This document shows positions 1 through 9,653 of a DNA stretch of 33,001 nt, one piece after another; the stretch's first letter is position 1, and every line of letters begins with the position of its first letter. The DNA is from Sphingomonas sp. CCH9-E2 (GTDB lineage Bacteria > Pseudomonadota > Alphaproteobacteria > Sphingomonadales > Sphingomonadaceae), in contig NZ_LSJM01000310.1 in NCBI RefSeq assembly GCF_001557215.1, positions 1 to 33,001 on the forward strand, given 5' to 3'. A program made the position numbers and the translations under genes. The notes under the pieces were generated by a model. That model was not told the origin of the DNA and made no database searches. It saw only the letters and a list, made by a program, of their open reading frames with translations.

Positions 1-45
1 GCCGGAAGCAGCTCGACAAAATTCCGCCCTCTGCGAGGGCGGCCC

Positions 46-93
46 CTCCACCGCCTTCGGCGGTCCCCCTGCCCCAGCAAGCTGGGGGAGGAA
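46..93. repeat. intergenic palindromic repeat
   Basis: This GC-rich segment contains two short stem-loops: CCGCC-TTC-GGCGG near 51-64, and CCCCAGC-AA-GCTGGGG near 73-88. Its blocks (cccctcc, ccgccttcggcgg, gggggagg) resemble the repeat at the right end of the window (32874-33001), so the two probably belong to one dispersed intergenic family. It lies just upstream of the M61 peptidase gene. A role as transcription punctuation or in mRNA stability is inference. Confidence 0.6.
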
Positions 94-141
94 TTGGTAG
101 CTGGTCTGGACACGCCCCACCCACTCCGCCACCTTCCCCCG

Positions 142-2016
142 ATGCATCTGATCTCGACCGCGCGCCTGTTCGCGCTCGCCGCCCCGTTCCTCCTCGCCAC
201 CACCGCACTGGCCCAGCAGGCCCAGGACCCCGGCCCCAACGCCCCGGTCTCCTACGAGCTCAGCTTCGACAATGCCGCGCAGCGTGAGGCGCGGATCGCG
301 GTCACCTATCGCGATCTCAAGCCCGGCGCGGTCGAGTTCCGCATGGCCCGCTCCTCCCCCGGCCGCTACGCGATCCATGAATTCGCCAAGAACGTCTATT
401 CGGTCTCCGCCAAGGACGGCGCCGGCCGCACCCTCAAGATCGACCGCAGCGATCCCTATAGCTGGCGGGTCAGCGGCCATGACGGCACCGTCACCTTTTC
501 CTACACCCTCTATGGCGACCGCGGCGACGGCACCTATAGCCAGATCGACCAGACCCACGCGCATCTCAACATGCCGGCGACGCTGATCTGGGCGGCGGGC
601 TATGACGACCGCCCGATCCGCGTCACCTTCCGCCCGGCCGACCCGAAATGGAAGATCGCGACCCAGCTTGCCCCGGTCAGCGGCAGCGCCACCACCTTCT
701 GGGCGCCGCATCTCCAGTATCTGCTCGACAGCCCGACCGAGCTGTCGGACCATCACTTACGCGAATGGACGATCAGCTCGGGCGGCAAGACCCAGACGAT
801 CCGCCTCGCCGTGCACAGCGCCGACACCCCCGAAACCATCGACGCCTATGCGGAGAAGGCCAAGAAGGTCGTCGCGGAGCAAATCCGCATCTTCGGCACC
901 GCGCCGGATTTCGATTTCGGCACCTACACCTTCATCGCTGATTATGTGCCGCAGATCAGCGGCGACGGGATGGAGCATCGCAACTCCACCATCATCAGCC
1001 AGTCGCGCTCGCTGGCAGCGGGCAATTTCGCTCAACTCGGCACGCTCAGCCACGAGTTCATCCACGCCTGGAATGTGGAGCGGCTGCGCCCGGCCGAGCT
1101 GGAACCGTTCGACTTCACCCAGGCCGATCCGACGCCATCCCTGTGGTTCGCGGAAGGCTTCACCCAATATTACGGCCCGCTGGCGATCCGCCGCTCGGGC
1201 GAAATGCCGCTCGACGCCTATCTCGCCAGCCTCGGCGGGACGCTCGACTTCATCGTCAACAATTCCGCCCGCCGCTATGGCTCGCCACAGGAAATGAGCC
1301 TGCGCGCGCCGTTCGTCGACGCCGCCGCGTCGATCGACCCGGTGAATGAACGGATCTTCGCGTCCTACTATCCCTATGGCGCGGTCGTCGCGCTCGCGCT
1401 CGACCTGACCCTGCGCCAGCGCGGCAGCGATCTCGACGCCTATATGCGTCACCTGTGGCAGCGGAACGGCGCGGCGCAGCGCAACTTCGCGCCGGCCAAA
1501 CCCTATACCCCCGCGGATCTCGAAGCGGGCCTTGCCGAACTCACTCGCGACCCGGCCTTCGCGAAGGCGTTCTTCGACGCGCATATCCGCGGCAGCGCCC
1601 TGCCCGATTTCGCGCCGTTGCTGGCCAAGGCGGGACTCGTGCTGCGCCCGGCCGACGCCAGCCGCGCCTGGATTGGTACGAGCAACGTCACCGGCGGCGG
1701 TGACGAGCCAGTCCGCCTCGGCGAAATCCCCGTCCCCGGCAGCCCGCTTTACGCCGCCGGCCTGACGCGCGGCGACACCATCACCGCGCTCGACGGCAAG
1801 CCGATCGCTACCCCCGCCGACTTCCGCACCGCGCTCGCCGCGCTCAAGCCCGGCCAGCCTGCCGCGATCACCTTCGCGACGCGCGCGGGACCGGGAAGCG
1901 CCACGCTCACCCCGCAGGCCGACCCGAAGCTGGCGATCATGGCGCTCGAAAGGACAGGCGGCACGCCGACCCCCGCACAAATCGCGTTCCGGCGGGCTTG
2001 GCTGGGCAGCGACTAG
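142..2016 (+). CDS. secreted M61-family metallopeptidase with PDZ domain
   Basis: This is a 624-residue zinc aminopeptidase-like protein of family M61 (glycyl aminopeptidase type). A Sec signal peptide (MHLISTARLF...ATTALAQ, about residues 1-24) predicts export to the periplasm. The zinc-binding HEFIH motif is at residues 304-308 and the third ligand glutamate is in WFAEGF (E338), the expected HExxH-plus-E arrangement. Residues about 528-606 form a C-terminal PDZ-like domain containing 'GLTRGDTITALDGKPI'. An in-frame TTG at 94 would extend the protein by 16 residues through repeat-derived sequence. I chose the ATG at 142 because it places the signal peptide at the N-terminus. It is a single gene, and its link to the downstream phoH cluster is positional only. 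The family call is confident; the substrate is unknown. Confidence 0.9.
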   Translation: MHLISTARLFALAAPFLLATTALAQQAQDPGPNAPVSYELSFDNAAQREARIAVTYRDLKPGAVEFRMARSSPGRYAIHEFAKNVYSVSAKDGAGRTLKIDRSDPYSWRVSGHDGTVTFSYTLYGDRGDGTYSQIDQTHAHLNMPATLIWAAGYDDRPIRVTFRPADPKWKIATQLAPVSGSATTFWAPHLQYLLDSPTELSDHHLREWTISSGGKTQTIRLAVHSADTPETIDAYAEKAKKVVAEQIRIFGTAPDFDFGTYTFIADYVPQISGDGMEHRNSTIISQSRSLAAGNFAQLGTLSHEFIHAWNVERLRPAELEPFDFTQADPTPSLWFAEGFTQYYGPLAIRRSGEMPLDAYLASLGGTLDFIVNNSARRYGSPQEMSLRAPFVDAAASIDPVNERIFASYYPYGAVVALALDLTLRQRGSDLDAYMRHLWQRNGAAQRNFAPAKPYTPADLEAGLAELTRDPAFAKAFFDAHIRGSALPDFAPLLAKAGLVLRPADASRAWIGTSNVTGGGDEPVRLGEIPVPGSPLYAAGLTRGDTITALDGKPIATPADFRTALAALKPGQPAAITFATRAGPGSATLTPQADPKLAIMALERTGGTPTPAQIAFRRAWLGSD

Positions 2017-2205
2017 GCATCCCACTGTTGCGCGGCTGCGTCACCCTCGGTGCCAATCGGCGTCGGGGCGGCGATTTCCGCTGTCCTACAAGGCCCTGCT
2101 CTGCCATCCTCTCGGGACGACATGCGAAACGGAACCTCCGCGCTGCACACCGGTTCGGCCCATCATGGCCCGCTGTCGCCCCCACACGCGCATTTTTGTC
2201 AGAAT

Positions 2206-2223
2206 CGTCAGGCAATGCTGACG
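2206..2223. promoter_or_regulatory. inverted repeat upstream of phoH
   Basis: CGTCAG and CTGACG form a perfect 6-bp inverted repeat with a 6-nt spacer, about 50 bp before the phoH start. A further GTCAG half-site lies 9 bp upstream. It could be an operator of the phoH-ybeY-corC operon. No convincing -35/-10 pair was recognised in the 2017-2270 gap, so this is tentative. Confidence 0.25.
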
Positions 2224-2270
2224 CCGAACGATGCGCGCCATCGTGACAATCTATCCCGCGAAAGGACCGC

Positions 2271-3267
<997 letters not shown>

Positions 3268-3275
<8 letters not shown>

Positions 3276-3777
3276 CGTCGCCGTCCAGACCGAACCCGGC
3301 TGGCCCGAACGCGACTGGGACGCGATCGGCGCCAAGGCCGCTGCCGCCGCGGTCGCGCAGACCCCCTATGGCTATCTCGCCACCAGCGATGCGGCGATCG
3401 AGGTCGCGGTCCGCCTGACCGACGATGCCGAGGTGCATCAGCTCAACGCGCAATACCGGCAGAAGGACAAGCCGACCAACGTCCTGTCCTTTCCGATGAT
3501 CGAACCCGACCTGATCGAATCGCTGACCCAGAACAGCGACGATGGCGAGGTGATCCTGGGCGACATCATCCTCGCGCATGGCGTCTGCGCGCGCGAGGCC
3601 GAGGAAAAGGGCTTCACGGTCGAGCAGCATGCCACGCACCTGATTGTCCACGGGGTGCTGCATTTGCTAGGTTACGACCATCAGGGGGATTCCGAAGCCG
3701 AAGCGATGGAGTCGATGGAGCGCGCCGCGCTCGCAACTCTGGGGATCCCTGACCCCTATCTGATACGCGAGGAATGA
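3268..3777 (+). CDS. ybeY: endoribonuclease YbeY (rRNA maturation factor)
   Basis: YbeY is a zinc-dependent single-strand endoribonuclease involved in 16S rRNA 3' maturation and ribosome quality control. The metal site HGVLHLLGYDH is present as H128, H132 and H138 of the 169-residue product (HxxxHxxxxxH). 'NVLSFP' is another conserved family segment. In-frame ATGs at 3250, 3256 and 3268 compete. I chose 3268 because it gives the usual N-terminus (MLDVAV) and an 8-base overlap with the phoH end. The stop overlaps the next start as ATGA. The phoH-ybeY-corC order is conserved in many proteobacteria. Confidence 0.93.
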
Positions 3778-4694
3778 ACGCCAACATGACGGACGGCCCC
3801 AGTAGCAACGGGAACGGCGACAGTAGTAGCGAAGGCGGAATATGGCGCGGCCTTCGCGCGCTGCTCTTCGGCGAAGAGCAGAACGAAACCCTGCGTGAGC
3901 GTATCGAGGACGCGATCGACGAGGCCGATGGCGACGGCAAGTCCGCCAAGGGCGACCTCTCGCCGCTCGAGCGCAAGATGCTCCGCAATCTCCTTCATTT
4001 CGGTGAGCGTGACGCGGGCGATGTCGGCGTGCCGCGTGCCGACATCATCGCGGTCGACGAAGCGACCAGCTTTGCCGAACTCGTCCAGATCTTTGCCGAA
4101 GCGGGGCATAGCCGTCTGCCCGTCTATCGCGAGAAGCTCGACCGCGTCATCGGTATGATCCACGTCAAGGACGTGTTCGCCGTCCTCGCCGCCGGCGCCG
4201 GGCCGCCCTCGAAGATCACCGATCTGATGCGCCAGCCGCTCTATGTCCCGCAATCGATGGGCACGCTCGACCTGCTCGCCCAGATGCAGGCGAGCCGCAC
4301 GCACCTCGCCATCGTGCTCGACGAATATTCGGGGACCGAAGGGCTAATCACGATCGAGGATCTGGTCGAGGAAATCGTCGGCGAGATCGACGACGAGCAT
4401 GACGACGCGCCCGAGGCTTTGTGGGTCCCGCTCGACAATGGCGGCTGGGACGCCGATGCCCGCGCCGAGCTGGAGGATGTCGCCGCGGCGATCGACCCCC
4501 GGCTGGGCGAGGTCGAGGAGGATATCGAGACGCTCGGCGGCCTCGCCTTCATCCTCGCCGGTCATGTGCCCGAAGCGGGCGAATGCCTGAAACACCCCAG
4601 CGGCTGGACGCTCGAAGTGCTCGAGGCCGACGCCACCCGCGTCCGCCGCCTGCGCCTGCACCCGCCCGAAGAATTAGCCGAAGTCGAGGATTAA
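3774..4694 (+). CDS. corC: CorC/HlyC-type CBS-domain protein
   Basis: This 306-residue cytosolic protein has two CBS domains (about residues 75-195) followed by a CorC_HlyC transporter-associated domain (about 210-295). Family members are linked to Mg/Co efflux or membrane-associated signalling. Diagnostic segments are 'MLRNLLHFGE', 'AGHSRLPVY', 'IGMIHVKDV' and 'DEYSGTEGLITIEDL'. There is no N-terminal DUF21 membrane domain, as expected for the short CorC form. The ATG overlaps the ybeY stop (ATGA). A second in-frame ATG at 3786 is possible. This is the third gene of the phoH operon. Confidence 0.92.
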   Translation: MNANMTDGPSSNGNGDSSSEGGIWRGLRALLFGEEQNETLRERIEDAIDEADGDGKSAKGDLSPLERKMLRNLLHFGERDAGDVGVPRADIIAVDEATSFAELVQIFAEAGHSRLPVYREKLDRVIGMIHVKDVFAVLAAGAGPPSKITDLMRQPLYVPQSMGTLDLLAQMQASRTHLAIVLDEYSGTEGLITIEDLVEEIVGEIDDEHDDAPEALWVPLDNGGWDADARAELEDVAAAIDPRLGEVEEDIETLGGLAFILAGHVPEAGECLKHPSGWTLEVLEADATRVRRLRLHPPEELAEVED

Positions 4695-4698
4695 ACCA

Positions 4699-6036
4699 GT
4701 GCGCCGCAAACTCCTGATCGCCACCGCCGCCATCGTCGTCATCGGCGGCGGCACCTACTGGTTCGCGACGCGACCGGACGTCGCGCAGCTGAGCGTCGAG
4801 GCGACGAGCGGGGTGCGACCCAAGCTGGTCGATCCGCGCGAGCAGACGATCCCGACGGTCAAGATCGCCGAGGCGGTGGGCTGGCCCGCAGGCGCCAAGC
4901 CGGTCGCGGCCAAGGGGCTGGCGGTCAACGCCTTTGCCACCGGGCTCGATCATCCGCGCTGGCTCTATCGCCTGCCCAATGGCGATGTCCTGGTTGCCGA
5001 AAGCAACTCCCCACCGCGCGAGGAGGGGGGCATCACCAACTGGGTGATGAAGACGCTGATGAACCGCGCCGGCGCCGGTGTCCCTTCGGCGAACCGCATC
5101 ACCCTGCTGCGCGACATGGATGGCGATGGCGTGGCGGAAGCGCGCTCGGTGCTGCTAACCGCCGACAATGGCCTCGATTCGCCCTTCGGCATGGTGTTGG
5201 TCGGGGAGACGCTGTACGTCGCAAATCACAACGCGCTGATCCGCTTCCCGTTCAAGCCGGGCGAAACCAAGATCACCGGCAAGGGCGAGAAGGTCGTCGA
5301 CCTGCCCGGCGGCGGCAACCACTGGACTCGCGACGTGATCGCCGGGCCGGAGGGCAAGCTGCTGGTCAGCGTCGGTTCGGCATCGAACATCGCCGAAAAG
5401 GGCCTCGACGTCGAAAAGAACCGCGCAACGATCCTCGAGGTTGATCCGCAGACCAAGCGCTTCCGCATTTTTGCCGCGGGCTTGCGCAATCCCATCGGCC
5501 TGGCGCTGCACCCGGAAACCGGGCGGCTGTGGACCGTGGTGAATGAGCGCGACATGCTCGGGTCGGACGGTCCGCCCGATTATCTGACGCAAGTGACGCT
5601 CGGGCAGTTCTTTGGCTGGCCGTGGAATTACTGGGGCGGATATGTCGACAAGCGGGTCCAGCCCGAGCGGCCCGACCTGCGCGAATATAGCGCGCGTCCG
5701 AGCTACGCGATGGGCCCGCACACCGCGCCGCTCGGACTGACCTTTGCGACCGACATCAAGCTGGGCAGCGCGTTCGCCAAGGGCGCGTTCGTCGGCCTGC
5801 ACGGATCGTGGAACCGCGTGCCTGCGTCTGGCTATAAGGTCGTGTTCGTGCCGTTCGGCGAGCGCGGGCTGCCGGTACCCGATGCCAAGCCGGTCGATGT
5901 CCTCACCGGCTTCCTCGACGCCAAGGGCAAGGCGCAGGGGCGCCCGGTCGGGGTGACGGCGGACCGCACCGGCGCGCTGCTGGTCGCGGACGATGTCGGC
6001 AACACGATCTGGCGGGTGAGCGCTCCGGCTCAGTAA
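4699..6036 (+). CDS. PQQ-dependent sugar (sorbosone) dehydrogenase-like protein
   Basis: This 445-residue protein has an N-terminal membrane anchor or signal (MRRKLLIATAAIVVIGGG) and a beta-propeller of the glucose/sorbosone dehydrogenase type. Recognisable segments are 'GLDHPRWLYRLPNGDVLVAE', 'GNHWTRDV', 'GLRNPIGLALHPETG' and 'HGSWNR'. Such enzymes act in the periplasm with pyrroloquinoline quinone. No PQQ biosynthesis genes are in the window. The start is a GTG four bases after the corC stop, so it is probably cotranscribed with phoH-ybeY-corC. Its place between corC and lnt departs from the common alphaproteobacterial order. Substrate specificity cannot be read from sequence. Confidence 0.85.
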   Translation: MRRKLLIATAAIVVIGGGTYWFATRPDVAQLSVEATSGVRPKLVDPREQTIPTVKIAEAVGWPAGAKPVAAKGLAVNAFATGLDHPRWLYRLPNGDVLVAESNSPPREEGGITNWVMKTLMNRAGAGVPSANRITLLRDMDGDGVAEARSVLLTADNGLDSPFGMVLVGETLYVANHNALIRFPFKPGETKITGKGEKVVDLPGGGNHWTRDVIAGPEGKLLVSVGSASNIAEKGLDVEKNRATILEVDPQTKRFRIFAAGLRNPIGLALHPETGRLWTVVNERDMLGSDGPPDYLTQVTLGQFFGWPWNYWGGYVDKRVQPERPDLREYSARPSYAMGPHTAPLGLTFATDIKLGSAFAKGAFVGLHGSWNRVPASGYKVVFVPFGERGLPVPDAKPVDVLTGFLDAKGKAQGRPVGVTADRTGALLVADDVGNTIWRVSAPAQ

Positions 6037-6278
6037 TCGGCGGCGGCGTAGGACAGGTCGGAATAGCCCGCCTCCTCGCCCCAGCCGGTGCCGGCCTCAG
6101 CCACCGCCTCGCTCGCACGCAGCTCGGCCTGGTAATCCGGTACTCCGCCGGACGGCGCGAGCGGGAGCATGCCGGTCACCGTATAATGCGCTGCGACCGT
6201 CCCGGCGCAGCTGCCCAGTCCACCGGTGGCAAGCAGTGCGATGGCAATCATCGGCCATGGGCGGGGCGATCGGTTCAT
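6030..6278 (-). CDS. small putative lipoprotein, unknown function
   Basis: This 82-residue product starts MNRSPRPWPM, has a hydrophobic stretch at about residues 10-22, and then C24 in 'GLGSC', a plausible though non-ideal lipobox. The mature part is acidic and rich in Ala, Gly and Tyr. The ORF is open upstream, but the ATG at 6278 is preceded by a strong GAGGAG ribosome binding site (in tgaggagacacgcg), which fixes the start. The end overlaps the end of the convergent dehydrogenase gene by 7 bp. I recognise no family. Confidence 0.65.
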   Translation of the reverse strand: MNRSPRPWPMIAIALLATGGLGSCAGTVAAHYTVTGMLPLAPSGGVPDYQAELRASEAVAEAGTGWGEEAGYSDLSYAAADY

Positions 6279-6325
6279 CGCGTGTCTCCTCAAGGCAAAA
6301 AACCACGAGGCCGAAGCGCGGTTCC

Positions 6326-6628
6326 CTATTTCAGCAGCTTGGGCGCTTCCTGCAGCAACTTCTCGCGGATCTTGCCCGCGAACAGCGCCAGCATCGGCGG
6401 CAGGTCGACCTCGGCATGGACATGCGCGTCGTGGATCTCGAGCCGACTCGCAACGCTCTGCCCCAGCGCGCTGACGGTAAAGTGCAGCGTATCGCCGTCC
6501 CACCGCTCATCCACGGTACCACCGCCGGGGAACATCGACCCGATCTTGCCAACCCCGCCCGCAATCCGCGCCCGCGCCGCCTCACGGCCAAGCTTGTGCG
6601 GGATATCGACAATGACGGGTTCGGGCAT
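6326..6628 (-). CDS. polyhydroxyalkanoic acid system family protein
   Basis: This protein of about 100 residues resembles the short 'polyhydroxyalkanoic acid system' family (MPEPVIVDIPHKLGREAAR start, 'VDERWDGDTLHFTVSALGQ' core, 'LPPMLALFAGKIREKLL' end). The family is associated with PHA granules, but its biochemical role is poorly defined. A GAGGA ribosome binding site abuts the upstream ATG at 6634 and sits six bases before the ATG at 6628, so 6628 is the better start. It probably shares a transcript with the small lipoprotein gene downstream (6030-6278). No PHA synthase is in the window. Confidence 0.8.
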   Translation of the reverse strand: MPEPVIVDIPHKLGREAARARIAGGVGKIGSMFPGGGTVDERWDGDTLHFTVSALGQSVASRLEIHDAHVHAEVDLPPMLALFAGKIREKLLQEAPKLLK

Positions 6629-6707
6629 GTTCATTCCTCAAGTGTACTGATCACATAATACGCGCCACGCTTGTATCTGTCACGGTCAGGCGCGATAGCT
6701 GCGGGCG

Positions 6708-8270
6708 ATGTTCGTCCTGCCCCGTCCCCGCCTGATCGCGCTGCTGACCGGCGCCGTCTCCGCCGCCGCCTTTGCCCCGCTCGACTGGTGGGTGGTCGGC
6801 CTCGTCTGCTTCGCCATCCTGTTGCGCCTGACGCATGAGGCGCCGAGCCTGAAGCAGGCGCTGCTGCGCGGCTGGCTGTTCGGGCTTGGCCATTTCACCG
6901 TCGGCAACAACTGGATCCAGCACGCCTTCACCTATCAGGACAAGATGCCGGCCGAGCTCGGCTATGTCGCCGTGGTCCTGCTCGCGCTCTACCTCGCCAT
7001 CTATCCGGCGCTGGCGATGGGGCTGGCGTGGCGATTCGGGCAGCGGCGCAAGCTCGATCTGCCCTTCGTGCTGGTCGCGGGCGCGGCGTGGATCGTGGCT
7101 GAATATCTGCGCGCGGTGCTGTTCACCGGCTATCCGTGGAACCCGCTCGGGGTGATCTGGCTGCCGGTCCCGGGCGTAGCGCAGACGGCGAGCTGGATCG
7201 GCACCTATGCGCTGTCGGGCCTTACGATCGTGGTCGCCGGCGCTCTGCTGCTCGCCAGCCAGCGACACTGGCGCTTCCCCGCCGGCATCGCGGTTGCGGT
7301 CGCTTTGCTGGCGCTCACCGGAATCGACATCCGCCAAACCCCGTCAGCGATCGAATCAGCCCGCCCGATCGTCCGCGTGCTCCAGCCCAATGTCGGGCAG
7401 GAGACGGTCCTCGACGGCAGTTATGCCGAGAAGGCGCTGAGCGAGCTGATCCGTCTGTCCAACGATACCGCCACCATTCTGCCCGGCGGCCCGGTTCCGC
7501 GCCTGATCGTCTGGCCCGAAGGGACGGTCGATTACTGGATCGAGGAGGGTTATCCCGCCGCCTGGTACGCGAAGAACGATCCCCGCACCGTCCGCCGGAT
7601 GATCGTCCAGACGCTGGGGCCAAAGGATATCGCGCTGGTCGGCAGCACCGGGCTTTTGTTCAAGGGTGATACCAAGCTCGACGCGGCGACCAATTCGGTG
7701 TTCGCGATCGACGCCAGCGGAGCGATTCTGGGCCGCTACGACAAGGCGCATCTCGTCCCCTATGGCGAGTATCTGCCGATGCGCACGATCCTCGAGCCGC
7801 TCGGCCTGTCGCGGCTGGTGGCGGGCGAGATCGATTTCGAGCCCGGCCCCGGCCCGCAGACAATGACCGTCCCCGGCTTTGGCAAAGTGGGCATGCAGAT
7901 CTGTTACGAGATCATCTTCTCGGGCCAGACGGTCGATGCGGCCAACCGCCCCGCGATCCTGTTCAACCCGTCCAACGACGCTTGGTTCGGCGCCTGGGGG
8001 CCGCCACAGCATCTGGCGCAGGCACGGATGCGCGCGATCGAAGAGGGACTGCCGATCCTGCGCGCCACGCCCACCGGCATCTCCGCGATCATCGACGCGC
8101 GCGGCGGAATCGTCGCCGCAGCGGGCATGGGCGAGGCGAAGGCGATCGAAGCGCCGATGCCGACCGCCCTGCCCCCGACCCTGTTCGCGCGCATCGGCAA
8201 TCTTGCGGCGGCGCTCGTCGCGGCACTGCTGCTCGCCATCGCCATTGCCTTCCGCCGCTTCGCCCGCTAG
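6708..8270 (+). CDS. lnt: apolipoprotein N-acyltransferase Lnt
   Basis: Lnt adds the third acyl chain to the N-terminal cysteine of lipoproteins in the inner membrane. The 520-residue protein has several N-terminal membrane helices (to about residue 205), a periplasmic carbon-nitrogen hydrolase domain and a C-terminal helix. The catalytic triad is visible: E271 in 'VWPEGT', K346 in 'RYDKAHLVPYGE' and C399 in 'MQICYE'. The length matches the family. The window encodes several lipoproteins that would be substrates. Lnt normally follows corC in alphaproteobacteria; here three genes intervene. Confidence 0.95.
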   Translation: MFVLPRPRLIALLTGAVSAAAFAPLDWWVVGLVCFAILLRLTHEAPSLKQALLRGWLFGLGHFTVGNNWIQHAFTYQDKMPAELGYVAVVLLALYLAIYPALAMGLAWRFGQRRKLDLPFVLVAGAAWIVAEYLRAVLFTGYPWNPLGVIWLPVPGVAQTASWIGTYALSGLTIVVAGALLLASQRHWRFPAGIAVAVALLALTGIDIRQTPSAIESARPIVRVLQPNVGQETVLDGSYAEKALSELIRLSNDTATILPGGPVPRLIVWPEGTVDYWIEEGYPAAWYAKNDPRTVRRMIVQTLGPKDIALVGSTGLLFKGDTKLDAATNSVFAIDASGAILGRYDKAHLVPYGEYLPMRTILEPLGLSRLVAGEIDFEPGPGPQTMTVPGFGKVGMQICYEIIFSGQTVDAANRPAILFNPSNDAWFGAWGPPQHLAQARMRAIEEGLPILRATPTGISAIIDARGGIVAAAGMGEAKAIEAPMPTALPPTLFARIGNLAAALVAALLLAIAIAFRRFAR

Positions 8271-8278
8271 GGCGGCGC

Positions 8279-8300
8279 GATATAAGGAAAGCTTTATATC
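8279..8300. promoter_or_regulatory. 22-bp palindrome upstream of metK (candidate operator)
   Basis: The segment reads GATATAAG, a six-base AT/GC centre, then CTTTATATC. The two arms are complementary except for one G/T position, so it is nearly a perfect dyad. It lies 55-76 bp before metK. Its shape resembles my memory of AT-rich operators of ArsR-family methionine-cycle regulators (SahR type) upstream of metK in alphaproteobacteria; that link is memory, not a search. As RNA it could form a hairpin that competes with the one at 8283-8308. Confidence 0.45.
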
Positions 8301-8308
8301 TTTCCTTA
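8283..8308 (+). promoter_or_regulatory. alternative hairpin in metK leader
   Basis: TAAGGAAAG (8283-8291) and CTTTCCTTA (8300-8308) pair perfectly over 9 bp with an 8-nt loop (8292-8299). This stem uses bases that also build the 8279-8300 palindrome, so as RNA the two structures exclude each other. Whether this region is transcribed as the metK leader depends on the unmapped start site. Confidence 0.4.
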
Positions 8309-8314
8309 CCCCCA

Positions 8315-8344
8315 GCCGGGCATGGCAACGGCCCGGCCTTTTTT
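8315..8344 (+). terminator. intrinsic terminator-like stem-loop immediately before metK
   Basis: GCCGGGC (8315-8321) and GCCCGGC (8331-8337) form a perfect 7-bp stem with a 9-nt loop, followed by CC and six T. It is a good intrinsic terminator for lnt. The T-run abuts the metK ribosome binding site (GAGGAT, 8345-8350), so any promoter upstream would have to read through it. It may therefore act as an attenuator rather than a simple end signal. Confidence 0.65.
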
Positions 8345-8354
8345 GAGGATAACC

Positions 8355-9566
<1,212 letters not shown>

Positions 9567-9592
9567 TCCAACGCGCCTGACGGCATCAAATC

Positions 9593-9623
9593 GGGCGGTG
9601 GTCTGCGGACTGCCGCCCTTTTT
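9593..9623 (+). terminator. intrinsic terminator after metK
   Basis: GGGCGG(T) at 9593-9599 pairs with (G)CCGCCC at 9612-9618, and five T follow. It lies 26 bp after the metK stop and closes the metK transcript before the RNB ribonuclease gene. Confidence 0.75.
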
Positions 9624-9653
9624 GTTTATGCCTCGCACGGCTAGCGTGAGGCG

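Noticed and set aside
8279..8344. Known SAM-II or other named SAM riboswitch before metK
   Set aside because: I could not align the leader to a remembered consensus, so no class is named; the structure is reported without a ligand claim.
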